Shown here one piece after another: positions 7,527 to 15,167 of a DNA stretch of 34,666 nucleotides. Numbering within the stretch: the stretch's first letter is position 1; each line of letters opens with the position of its first letter. The stretch covers positions 1-34,666 of the forward strand of contig NZ_JBFIII010000020.1 of the NCBI RefSeq assembly GCF_041601295.1, in the 5' to 3' direction. The notes under the pieces are model-generated. The model was not told the origin of the DNA and did no database searches. It worked only from the letters and a program-made list of their open reading frames with translations. The position numbers and the translations under genes were made by a program. Source of the DNA: Immundisolibacter sp. (lineage in GTDB: Bacteria > Pseudomonadota > Gammaproteobacteria > Immundisolibacterales > Immundisolibacteraceae).

Positions 7527-8809
7527 CAATCGAACGGGTGGCGCAGCACGATGGTGCGCGAACGCTCTGCGCCGGTAGACACCATATCGACCGGCACGCC
7601 CAGCAATTCTTCCAGTCGGCGCAAGTAGCGTACGGCGTTGGCTGGCAATTGATCAAAGTCCCCGGCGGCGCTGACGCCGCTCCAGCCTGGTAATTCCTCG
7701 TAAACCGGCTCGCAGCCGGCCAGCGCCTGGGCGTCGTACAGGCCGAACTGTTCCGACCCGCCGCGGTAATCGACGCAGATTTTCACCGTTTCCAGATCGT
7801 CCATTACGTCCAGCTTGGTGATGCACAGGCCGCTGACACCGTTCAGCTGCACGCTGCGGCGCATGGCTACGGCGTCGAACCAGCCGCAGCGCCGGGGTCG
7901 GCCCGTGGTGGCGCCGCGCTCCGCGCCGACATCGGCCAGGTGGCGGCCTACATCGTCGAACAGTTCGGTCGGAAACGGTCCCGAGCCGACCCGCGTGGTG
8001 TAAGCCTTGGTGATGCCAAGTACGTAGTCGATGGCGGTCGGGCCCACGCCGGCGCCAACCGCGGCCGCTCCCGCTATGGTGTTGGACGAGGTCACGAAAG
8101 GATAGGTGCCGTGGTCGACGTCCAGCAGGGTGCCTTGCGCGCCCTCGAACATCACCGGCTTGTTGGCGGCCATCAGTTCGTGCAGCAGGCCCGGCACGTC
8201 GGCGACCAGCGGGCGCAAGGCCTCGCCCCAGATCAGCGCCCGTTCCAGCATGGGGGCAAGTTCCAGCGCCGTTTGGCCAAAGCGTTGCGTGAGCAGGAAG
8301 TTGTACAGGTCCAGTAGTTCGCTCAACCTGGCTTCAAAGCGCTCCGGTTGCAGCAGATCCGCTACCCGCAGTGCTCGGCGCGCGGCTTTGTCCTCGTAGG
8401 CTGGACCTATGCCGCGGCCGGTGGTGCCGATCTTGTCCGCGCCAAGGGCCCGCTCGCGCGCCTGGTCGAGCGCCACGTGGAGGGGCAGGATCAGTGGGCA
8501 GGCCGGGCTGATGCGAAGGCGCGCTCTTACGTCGACGCCGGCTGCTTCGACCTCATCGATTTCCTTGAGCAGCGCATCCGGCGCCACGACCACGCCGTTG
8601 CCGATCAGGCACAGGACGCCCGGGCGCAGGATGCCGGAGGGCAACAGGTGCAGCACGGTTTTGACGCCGCCGACGACCACCGTGTGGCCGGCATTGTGAC
8701 CACCCTGAAATCGCACCACAGCGGCGGCCTGCTCGGTGAGCAGATCGACCACCTTGCCTTTGCCCTCGTCACCCCACTGGGTGCCGATCACAACGACGTT
8801 CTTCGCCAT
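7526..8809 (-). CDS. purA: Adenylosuccinate synthetase
   Basis: PurA joins aspartate to IMP using GTP, the first step from IMP to AMP. The protein has 427 residues, the usual bacterial length. It starts MAKNVVVIGTQWGDEGKGK, with the GTP-binding GDEGKGK loop at residues 13-19. GGHNAGHTV, the KIGTTGRGIGPAYEDK block and MFEGAQGTLLDVDHGTYPFV are all family signatures. The ATG at 8809 is six bases after the hisZ stop, so purA is the distal gene of the miaA/hfq-to-purA series. The hfl-purA association is conserved in gammaproteobacteria. Confidence 0.97.
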   Translation of the reverse strand: MAKNVVVIGTQWGDEGKGKVVDLLTEQAAAVVRFQGGHNAGHTVVVGGVKTVLHLLPSGILRPGVLCLIGNGVVVAPDALLKEIDEVEAAGVDVRARLRISPACPLILPLHVALDQARERALGADKIGTTGRGIGPAYEDKAARRALRVADLLQPERFEARLSELLDLYNFLLTQRFGQTALELAPMLERALIWGEALRPLVADVPGLLHELMAANKPVMFEGAQGTLLDVDHGTYPFVTSSNTIAGAAAVGAGVGPTAIDYVLGITKAYTTRVGSGPFPTELFDDVGRHLADVGAERGATTGRPRRCGWFDAVAMRRSVQLNGVSGLCITKLDVMDDLETVKICVDYRGGSEQFGLYDAQALAGCEPVYEELPGWSGVSAAGDFDQLPANAVRYLRRLEELLGVPVDMVSTGAERSRTIVLRHPFD

Positions 8810-8815
8810 CGGTCT

Positions 8816-9964
8816 TTATCCTGAGTTTGGCAGCGTCCAGCCGCCATCGCGGCGCACAATGCGCTCGCCGATGGCGCCCGGGTCGCTGCCGGGGAGGTCA
8901 TACACGACCCTGTGTCCGGCGCTACGCAGGCGCTGCACCAGTGCGGTCAGCTCAGGATCGCTGACCCAAGGTGCCAGCACCGGTGGCGGTGGGTCCTGTG
9001 CGATGGCCAGCAGCCGTTTAAGGTCGGCGCTGAAACCGGTGGCTGGCCGGGCGCGACCAAACACCCGGCCGATGCCGTCATAGCGTCCACCCCAGGCCAT
9101 GGCCTGGCCGAAGCCGGCACTGTACGCGGCAAACACCAAGCCGGTGTGGTAATGGTAGCCGCGCAGTTCGGCGAGGTCGAAAAACAGCGGCAGATCCGGT
9201 TCGAAACGCAGCAGCTCACCGGCGATGCCGGTCAGTTCATCCAGTGCCGCGGCGACCGCGGGCGGTAAACCGGTGAGCGTGGCGCGCAGCGCGGGCAGCG
9301 CGCCAATCGGGCCAAACCACTGCGGCAGGCCGGTAAACCAGGCCCGCGCGGCCGGGTCCAGGTCCAGGCTGCCCACGAACTGGGCAATGTCAGTTCCCGC
9401 CTTGCGCTGCAACAGCTCGAACAGCGTGTTCTCCGCCTCGGCGTCGAGGCCCGCGGCGTCGGCGAGGCCGCGCAGGATGCCGACATGCCCCAGATCGACA
9501 TGCGCGCTGTTGTGTCCGGTGGCGCTCAGCGTCGCCAGCATCAGACGCAGGATCTCCACGTCGCTCTGCGGTCCGGCGTGGCCGTAGAGTTCGGCACCCA
9601 CCTGCATGGGGTTGCGACTGGCGTCCAGGGAGGCGATCTGGGTCGTCAGAACCGAGCCGAGATAGCACAGCCGGGCTGGCGCCGGATCGGCATCGCGGGC
9701 GTCGATACGCGCCACTTGCGGCGTGATGTCAGCGCGGATGGCGAGCAATCGACCGGACACCGGATCGGTGACCTGAAATGTTTGCTGGGCAAGATCGCTG
9801 CCAGTGCCGGTGAGCAGCGCATCGGCAAACTCCACCAGCGGCGGCATCACCAGGCGATAGCCCCAGGCGGCGAACAGGTCGAGCAAACTGCGCCGACTAC
9901 ACTCCAGCGCTTCCGCTTGCGTCGGTAACAGATCCTCTATGCCGGGTGGCAGCAACCAGCGCAC
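8816..9964 (-). CDS. hisZ: ATP phosphoribosyltransferase regulatory subunit HisZ
   Basis: HisZ is a catalytically dead class II histidyl-tRNA synthetase homologue. It associates with the short form of HisG to make an active, histidine-regulated ATP phosphoribosyltransferase, the first enzyme of histidine synthesis. The sequence contains WLLPPGIEDLLPTQA near the start, the synthetase-like IRADITPQVARIDA, and the late GGRYDGIGRVFGRARPATGFS. The frame stays open upstream to 10135, but that extension overlaps the DUF2065 gene. I place the start at GTG 9964, giving a 382-residue protein close to the family norm, 11 bases after the DUF2065 stop. The Shine-Dalgarno is weak, so the exact start is uncertain. 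HisZ implies that a short-form HisG is encoded elsewhere. Confidence 0.9.
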   Translation of the reverse strand: MRWLLPPGIEDLLPTQAEALECSRRSLLDLFAAWGYRLVMPPLVEFADALLTGTGSDLAQQTFQVTDPVSGRLLAIRADITPQVARIDARDADPAPARLCYLGSVLTTQIASLDASRNPMQVGAELYGHAGPQSDVEILRLMLATLSATGHNSAHVDLGHVGILRGLADAAGLDAEAENTLFELLQRKAGTDIAQFVGSLDLDPAARAWFTGLPQWFGPIGALPALRATLTGLPPAVAAALDELTGIAGELLRFEPDLPLFFDLAELRGYHYHTGLVFAAYSAGFGQAMAWGGRYDGIGRVFGRARPATGFSADLKRLLAIAQDPPPPVLAPWVSDPELTALVQRLRSAGHRVVYDLPGSDPGAIGERIVRRDGGWTLPNSG

Positions 9965-9975
9965 GGCGCCCGGTC

Positions 9976-10158
9976 TCAGCGCACGAGTTGCAGCAGCAAC
10001 AGGCCGACCAGCATGCTGGCAAGCCCGCCCAAGCGCAGCGCCCGGTCCGGTAATTGCCCGGTTAATGCCGCAGTTCGCCGTAGCGTGGCCGGACTGATGA
10101 ACGGCAGAACGCCTTCCAGGACCATCACCAGGCAAAAAGCAGCAGCCAGATCGCTCAT
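9976..10158 (-). CDS. DUF2065 (YjeT-like) small membrane protein
   Basis: The 60-residue protein MSDLAAAFCLVMVLEGVLPF... has two hydrophobic segments (about 5-20 and 41-57) joined by a short basic linker with the family-like pattern LPFISPATLRR. Its position right after hflC and before hisZ/purA matches yjeT in E. coli, which lies between hflC and purA. The function is unknown. The ATG at 10158 is six bases after the hflC stop, indicating co-transcription. Short length and hydropathy alone would be weak evidence; context makes the call strong. Confidence 0.88.
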   Translation of the reverse strand: MSDLAAAFCLVMVLEGVLPFISPATLRRTAALTGQLPDRALRLGGLASMLVGLLLLQLVR

Positions 10159-10164
10159 GACGTC

Positions 10165-11034
10165 CTAGCGGTCGCCCGCGGTAGGCGCGTCGAAATGTTT
10201 GAAGAAATTGCTGGTCGGCTCCAGCACCAGCAAGTCGCGGCTGGTGCCGATGCTGTTTCTGTAGGCTTCCAGGCTGCGATAGAAATCGTAGAAAGCTGTG
10301 TCCTGACCGATCTCCTCGATGTAGCGGGCAGCGGCCCGGGCCTCGCCCTCGCCGCGGATGCGCAGGCCGTCGCGCCTGGCCTGTGCCAGCAGCAAGGTAC
10401 GTTCCTTGTCCGTCTGGGAGCGGATGCGTTCGCCTTCTTCGGCACCCTTGGCGCGCAGTTCGGCGGCGACCCGTTTGCGCTCCGCCTCCATGCGGGTATA
10501 GACGGAGCTGCTGACCTCGGGCGGCAGGTCCACCCGCTTGATGCGTACATCAACGACCTCGACACCGAATTCGGCGGCACGCTTATTGGCCTGCGCCCGC
10601 AGGGTGTCCATGATCTCGTTGCGATCGCCGCTGACAGCGGCCTGTACCGTGCGCTTGCCGAAGGCGCTGCGCGACAGGTCGTTGACGATCTGTGACAGGC
10701 GCGCGTTGACGTCGCCTGCACCGACAGCGACGAAAAAGCCGCGGGTATCGGCGATGCGCCACTTGACGAAGGAATCAACCACCACGTTCTTCAATTCGCT
10801 GGTTTGGTAACGAACCGGGCCGCGATCCAGGGTCTGGATGCGTCCGTCGTACTTGACCACGTTGTTTACGAACGGATATTTCATATGCAGGCCGGGCGGT
10901 AGGTCGGCCGCGATGACCTCGCCCAGACGAAACAGAAGAACCCGCTCGCGCTGGTCCACGGTATAGAAGACAGTGTTGGCGACAAGCAGGCCCAGAGCGG
11001 CCAGCGCAGCGACGATGAATAACGCGCGGTTCAT
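10165..11034 (-). CDS. hflC: HflC, SPFH protein modulating FtsH protease
   Basis: HflC forms a large membrane-anchored, periplasm-facing complex with HflK around the FtsH protease and limits its access to membrane substrates. The 289-residue protein has one N-terminal membrane anchor (about residues 4-24). An SPFH/band 7 domain follows (YTVDQRERVLLFRLGEV onwards), then a charged coiled-coil region (EAERKRVAAELRAKGAEEGERIRS, about 195-220). The ATG at 11034 overlaps the hflK stop by one base (TGATG), showing translational coupling. Confidence 0.96.
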   Translation of the reverse strand: MNRALFIVAALAALGLLVANTVFYTVDQRERVLLFRLGEVIAADLPPGLHMKYPFVNNVVKYDGRIQTLDRGPVRYQTSELKNVVVDSFVKWRIADTRGFFVAVGAGDVNARLSQIVNDLSRSAFGKRTVQAAVSGDRNEIMDTLRAQANKRAAEFGVEVVDVRIKRVDLPPEVSSSVYTRMEAERKRVAAELRAKGAEEGERIRSQTDKERTLLLAQARRDGLRIRGEGEARAAARYIEEIGQDTAFYDFYRSLEAYRNSIGTSRDLLVLEPTSNFFKHFDAPTAGDR

Positions 11035-12206
11035 CAGCGGGGCTCCCGGCCGCGCAGGTAATCGGAACGGTCACGCGGCGCGGTTTGTGGCAGCGGCGCA
11101 GTCATAGCTGCAGGCGCGCTGGCCGGTGCGCCGACCGTCGCCGGCTCCGGCGGGGCGGACTGCAGCAAGCGGTCCAGCGGCAGCAAGCTAACTCGATTCT
11201 CGTTACCGCTCATGAGTACCTTGGGTGTGCGTGCGAGGACCTCTTCCATGGTCTCAAGGTAGAGACGTTGGCGGGTCACTGCCGGCGCCATGCGGTATTG
11301 AGTGGCCACCAGGGCGAATCGTGAGGCCTCGCCTTCGGCCTTGGCCAGGATTTGCCCCTGATAGGCCTCGGCGTCCGCCATGATGCGCGCCACCTCGCCG
11401 CGTGCCCGGGGGATCACTTCATTTCGATAGGCCTGGGCTTCATTAATCAGTCGCTGTTCGTCCTCGCGCGCTTTGACGGCGTCGAAAAACGCAGCCTGCA
11501 CTTGCTCGGGCGGTTGTGCGTCCTGCATGTTGACCGAGGTCACCTCAAGTCCGGATCGGTAGTAGTCCAGGGTTTCCTGGGTCAGGGCGGCGACCTGTTG
11601 CGCGACGGTATCGCGGCCCTCGGTGATGATGAATTCCATGCGGCTTTTGCCGACGACCTCGCGAATTGCCGACTCGGCTACTTGTTGCAGGGTGCGGTCC
11701 GGCTCGCGCAGGTTAAACACGTAAGCGGCGGCATCCTTGATGCGGTATTGCACGACCAGCTTGATGTCGACGATGTTCTCGTCGGCCGTCAGCATCAGCG
11801 AGTCCGACGTCGAGTCGCTGTCCCCCAGGTTGGGGTTGCCGACTGCGATGTCGCTGATTTTTCCGACGTTGACGCGCAGTAAGCGTTCGACCGGATAGGG
11901 CAGATGCCAGCGCAAGCCGGGCGTGGTGGTGGTAGCGAATTTGCCAAATCGCAGTATGACGCCGCGTTCGCCTTCGCGAACAAGGTAGAACCCGGATGCA
12001 AGCCACAACACCGCCAGCAGTCCGAGCACAGCCCCCCACAGCGCTGGTGGGGGGGCTCCGGAACCAGCGCTGTTGCCGGAACCGCCGCCACCGCCGAAGC
12101 GCTGGCGCAGGCGGCGAAACACTTCATCCAGATCCGGCGGTCCAGCATCGCTGCGCCGACCCCACGGGTCGCGGTTCCCGGACCCGTCCGGTTCATTCCA
12201 GGCCAT
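11034..12206 (-). CDS. hflK: HflK, SPFH protein partner of HflC
   Basis: HflK is the partner of HflC in the FtsH-modulating complex. The 390-residue protein begins MAWNEPDGSGNRDPWGRRS, the typical family N-terminus, with a Gly-rich cytoplasmic stretch. A single membrane segment follows (about residues 54-75, LWGAVLGLLAVLWLASGFYLV), then the SPFH domain starting REGERGVILRFGKF. The C-terminus is Pro/Ala-rich. The ATG at 12206 is preferred to a TTG one codon upstream. It is preceded by AGGAGA, a good Shine-Dalgarno. The hflX stop is 39 bases upstream, with a GC hairpin in the gap. Confidence 0.96.
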   Translation of the reverse strand: MAWNEPDGSGNRDPWGRRSDAGPPDLDEVFRRLRQRFGGGGGSGNSAGSGAPPPALWGAVLGLLAVLWLASGFYLVREGERGVILRFGKFATTTTPGLRWHLPYPVERLLRVNVGKISDIAVGNPNLGDSDSTSDSLMLTADENIVDIKLVVQYRIKDAAAYVFNLREPDRTLQQVAESAIREVVGKSRMEFIITEGRDTVAQQVAALTQETLDYYRSGLEVTSVNMQDAQPPEQVQAAFFDAVKAREDEQRLINEAQAYRNEVIPRARGEVARIMADAEAYQGQILAKAEGEASRFALVATQYRMAPAVTRQRLYLETMEEVLARTPKVLMSGNENRVSLLPLDRLLQSAPPEPATVGAPASAPAAMTAPLPQTAPRDRSDYLRGREPR

Positions 12207-12221
12207 CAACTTCTCCTGATT

Positions 12222-12237
12222 GCCGGGGTAACCCGGC
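12222..12237 (-). other. GC-rich hairpin between hflX and hflK
   Basis: A perfect inverted repeat GCCGGG-GTAA-CCCGGC fills the 39-base gap between hflX and hflK, just upstream of the hflK Shine-Dalgarno. No T run follows on the minus strand, so it is not a classic terminator. It could stabilise or mark processing of the mRNA; that is an inference. Confidence 0.35.
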
Positions 12238-12245
12238 CAGAACGC

Positions 12246-13517
12246 TCATTGTTCCACAGTTATCGCGGATGTCGGCAAAGTGTCGGTATCGGCGGCGGCC
12301 AGCAGCGGCGCCAGGCGCGCGAGCTCGCCGCGACCGATATCGAACTCCACTTGCCAGGCGCCATCGGCGTCGAAGTGCTCATGCCGCACCTGGCCCAAAC
12401 GAAACACGCCGGCGCGCAGTTGGCCATCGCAGCGGGGCAGGTGCAGCGTTTTACGCATCCTGGAAGCAGCAAATCGCTGGCCGACTGCGCTGCGCAGTAA
12501 ATCGACCCCGGAGCCGCTGTGTGCGGACAGCCAGACGCGCTCGACGCCGCCGTTACCGGCAGGGTGGGCGGGCGCGTGGTCGGTGAGGTCTATCTTGTTC
12601 ATCACCTCGATCTGCGGGATATCGCCGGCGCCGATGTCATCGAGCACGCCGTTCACCTGGGCCATCATCATCTGGCGCTCGTCCGTACGTGAGCTGTCCA
12701 CCACATGCAGCAGCAGGCTGGCACTGCGCACCTCTTCGAGCGTGGAGCGGAACGCGGCCACCAGGGCGTGCGGCAGGCGGCGCACAAAGCCGACCGTATC
12801 CACCAATATCACCGGCTCACTGTCCGGCAGTTCAAGGCGCCGCAGAGTGGAATCGAGGGTCGCGAACAACAGGTCTGCGGCAAACACCTCGGATTCCGTC
12901 AGCGCATTGAACAGCGTCGATTTGCCACTGTTGGTGTAGCCGACCAGGGCCACCGTCGGCGTCTCGCTGCGGTTGCGTCGGCTGTTGATGCGTTGCTTGA
13001 CCGAGCGCTCTAGCCGCGCTTCGAGCAGGCGAATACGCACACGGATCAGCCGGCGGTCGGTTTCCAGCTGGCTTTCGCCCGGCCCGCGCAGGCCGATACC
13101 GCCCTTTTGACGTTCAAGGTGAGTCCAGCCGCGCACCAGGCGAGTCGACAGATGTTTCAGTTGCGCGAGCTCAACTTGCAGCTTGCCTTCGTGCGAGCGG
13201 GCGCGGCGGGCGAAGATGTCCAGGATCAATCCAATACGATCGATGACCTGGCACTTGAGAATGCGTTCGAGGTTGCGTTCCTGCGATGGGCTCAGCGGAT
13301 GATTGAAAATCACCAGATCAGCGCAGGACGCGGTGACGAGTTCCGCCAGTTCCGCGGTCTTGCCGCTGCCGATGAATAGCGCCGGGTCAACCTGGTTGCG
13401 ACGGCAGACCAGGGTCGCCGCCAGTTCGGCGCCCACGGCGCGCGTCAATTCAAGGGCTTCGGTCAGATCGTCATCGAGCGCGATATCCGCGCCTGGCAGC
13501 TCGACGGCCACCAACAC
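12246..13517 (-). CDS. hflX: Ribosome-associated GTPase HflX
   Basis: HflX is a GTPase that binds the 50S subunit and can split stalled or stress-arrested ribosomes. The 423-residue protein has the HflX N-terminal domain with LSPSQERNLERIL, ARRARSHEGKLQVELAQL and the Gly-rich linker RQKGGIGLRGPGESQLETD. A G domain follows with P loop GYTNSGKST, DTVGF, NKID and SAHSG. The alignment starts at VLVAVEL, matching about residue 12 of the E. coli protein. The reading frame stays open into the hfq 3' end but holds no ATG, GTG or TTG upstream of the GTG at 13517, so GTG 13517 is the best start. Its Shine-Dalgarno is poor. The gap to hfq is 82 bases. Confidence 0.93.
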   Translation of the reverse strand: MLVAVELPGADIALDDDLTEALELTRAVGAELAATLVCRRNQVDPALFIGSGKTAELAELVTASCADLVIFNHPLSPSQERNLERILKCQVIDRIGLILDIFARRARSHEGKLQVELAQLKHLSTRLVRGWTHLERQKGGIGLRGPGESQLETDRRLIRVRIRLLEARLERSVKQRINSRRNRSETPTVALVGYTNSGKSTLFNALTESEVFAADLLFATLDSTLRRLELPDSEPVILVDTVGFVRRLPHALVAAFRSTLEEVRSASLLLHVVDSSRTDERQMMMAQVNGVLDDIGAGDIPQIEVMNKIDLTDHAPAHPAGNGGVERVWLSAHSGSGVDLLRSAVGQRFAASRMRKTLHLPRCDGQLRAGVFRLGQVRHEHFDADGAWQVEFDIGRGELARLAPLLAAADTDTLPTSAITVEQ

Positions 13518-13599
13518 CGCCCGTTGTTTGGGGGCGGCAGTGGCCGTGCCAGTCCCGGTCCGCAGTACGAGAGCTGGGTCGTCGAGCGTGTCCTTCGTC

Positions 13600-13854
13600 T
13601 TACGGATGGGCTTCTTCCTCCGGCACTTCCTCGACTACGGTTGGCACGCGTATCGGCCGGCCGGGTACCACCGTGGAAATGGCGTGCTTGTAAATCATTT
13701 GCGACACGGTGTTCTTGAGCACCACCACGTACTGATCGAACGCCTCAACCTGTCCCTGCAGCTTGATGCCGTTCACCAAAAAGATAGAAACCGGAATCTG
13801 CTCCTTACGCAGCAGGTTCAAAAATGGATCCTGCAGGCCCTGGGATTTTTTCAT
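13600..13854 (-). CDS. hfq: RNA chaperone Hfq
   Basis: Hfq is a hexameric Sm-like protein that helps small RNAs pair with mRNAs. The 84-residue protein MKKSQGLQDPFLNLLRKEQI has the Sm1 motif (VSIFLVNGIKLQGQVEAFDQYVVVL) and the Sm2 motif (MIYKHAISTVVP). The C-terminal tail after about residue 70 is short and acidic (VVEEVPEEEAHP), unlike the longer tail of E. coli Hfq. The ATG at 13854 is preceded by GAGGAC and matches homologues; an in-frame ATG 84 bases upstream is rejected. It follows miaA after 188 bases, the conserved order. Confidence 0.97.
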   Translation of the reverse strand: MKKSQGLQDPFLNLLRKEQIPVSIFLVNGIKLQGQVEAFDQYVVVLKNTVSQMIYKHAISTVVPGRPIRVPTVVEEVPEEEAHP

Positions 13855-14042
13855 TGTGTCGTCCTCGATTGTGGTCAGGCCGCGCCGCCGTGGCCGCATG
13901 CCCAGTGTAGCAATACGGGTATCCGTGAGCAGGCCCATGTGTTGGCCAGCGACAAGTCCCGATCACCCGGTTCGGTAGAGGCTATATGGGCATTGGCGTG
14001 TGCTGTTACAAGGCAGTTTCGACCGTCGTGCGGGCCTGGGGT

Positions 14043-14966
14043 TCACAGATCACGAGTTCGCTTGATGAGATCGCAAACGCGGGCGGTTACGCTGCCGCCC
14101 GCAGGATCCAGCCAGTGACCGTGAGGGTCGCCCCGTAGCCACGTCAGCTGGCGTTTGGCGTACTGGCGGCTGGCGGCCTTTCCCGCGGCAACCAGCGTCG
14201 GGTAGTCCAGCTCACCCGCGAGGTAACTCCATGCCTGCCGGTAACCGATCGCCCGCAGCGCCGGCAGCGCACCCGAGTAGTCCGCTTGACGCAAGCGGGC
14301 CACTTCGTCGACAAGACCGGCCGCGAGCATAGCGTCGAAGCGTGCGTCCACGGCGGCGTACAGCGTTTGCCGGGACGCTGGCGCGAGAATCAGACGCAGC
14401 GCCGAGGATCCTCTGGCGCTCGGGACGGTCTGCGCATGCCATGTGCTGAGCGCCTGCCCGGACAGGCGAAAGACTTCCAGACCGCGGCTGATGCGCTGAC
14501 GGTCCGTGGGAGCAATGCGGGCCGCCAACAGCGGGTCGATCTGCGCCAGTTCGGCGTGTAGCGCCGGCCAGCCGACTTGTGCCGCGTCAGCCTCGATGGC
14601 GCGGCGAGCGGCGATGTCGGCCGCAGGCAGTGTGGCAAGGCCCCGCTCCAGAGCGCGGAAGTACAGGAATGTCCCGCCCACCAGCAATGGGACATGGCCA
14701 CGTGCCTCAACGGCTGCGATCAGCGCCAGCGCGTCGCGCCGAAACTCGCCAGCCGAATAGGGTTGATCGGGATTGCGGATGTCGAGCAGGTGATGGACCA
14801 CGGCGCGGCGCGCGGCGGCATCCGGTTTGGCGGTGCCGATATCCAGGCCGCGGTAGACCTGGCCGGAATCGACGCTGATGATTTCGCATGCCAGGCGACT
14901 GGCAATGGCGAGCGCCAGCGCCGACTTGCCGGCGGCGGTGGGGCCGAGCAGATAAACGGCAGCCAT
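14043..14966 (-). CDS. miaA: tRNA dimethylallyltransferase MiaA
   Basis: MiaA transfers a dimethylallyl group from dimethylallyl diphosphate to A37 of tRNAs reading codons that begin with U. The 307-residue protein has the P loop GPTAAGKS (residues 8-15), ISVDSGQVYRGLDIGTAKPD (usually DSAQVYRGMDIGT, so Gly replaces Ala), HHLLDIRNP and LVGGTFLYFRAL. Near the C-terminus come LRAIGYRQ and RQYAKRQLTWLRG. The ATG at 14966 gives the standard N-terminus. In E. coli it follows mutL; here it lies divergent from cinA and must have its own promoter in the 200-base intergenic region. Confidence 0.96.
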   Translation of the reverse strand: MAAVYLLGPTAAGKSALALAIASRLACEIISVDSGQVYRGLDIGTAKPDAAARRAVVHHLLDIRNPDQPYSAGEFRRDALALIAAVEARGHVPLLVGGTFLYFRALERGLATLPAADIAARRAIEADAAQVGWPALHAELAQIDPLLAARIAPTDRQRISRGLEVFRLSGQALSTWHAQTVPSARGSSALRLILAPASRQTLYAAVDARFDAMLAAGLVDEVARLRQADYSGALPALRAIGYRQAWSYLAGELDYPTLVAAGKAASRQYAKRQLTWLRGDPHGHWLDPAGGSVTARVCDLIKRTRDL

Positions 14967-14994
14967 GTGGATAGCTTACGCAGTGGGGGTGACG

Positions 14995-15016
14995 GATCCG
15001 GCTGGTCCGCCGGATC
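14995..15016. other. Inverted repeat between miaA and cinA
   Basis: A perfect 8-bp stem GATCCGGC / GCCGGATC with loop TGGTCC lies 29 bases before the miaA start, in the divergent intergenic region. On the plus strand it is followed only by CTTTA, so a terminator role is weak. It could be an operator or a 5' leader hairpin of miaA. The role is not established. Confidence 0.35.
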
Positions 15017-15095
15017 TTTACGCGGGGTGCCCTGAATGCAGGCGATCGACCGAAACCCAGCGATCCCGACACGCATCACACCGCAGCCGGGCAAG

Positions 15096-15125
15096 TTTAC
15101 GGCGCGCGGCGCGGCGCGGCATACT
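15096..15125 (+). promoter_or_regulatory. Possible cinA-pilS-pilR promoter
   Basis: TTTACG (15096-15101) and CATACT (15120-15125) are spaced by 18 bases and would give a start near 15132. This lies downstream of the ATG at 15036 but upstream of the TTG at 15168, so if real it supports the shorter CinA. The match to consensus is moderate. Confidence 0.35.
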
Positions 15126-15167
15126 GCGGCGGGTCGTGCGGACCTGCCGCCACACCGAGTCAGTACC

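Noticed and set aside
9965..10135. Upstream extension of hisZ
   Set aside because: The extra 57 residues overlap the DUF2065 gene in another frame and are unlike HisZ N-termini.
15036..15167. ATG start of cinA at 15036
   Set aside because: It would add 44 residues with no similarity to CinA proteins, and a possible promoter lies inside the segment. It is kept as an alternative only.
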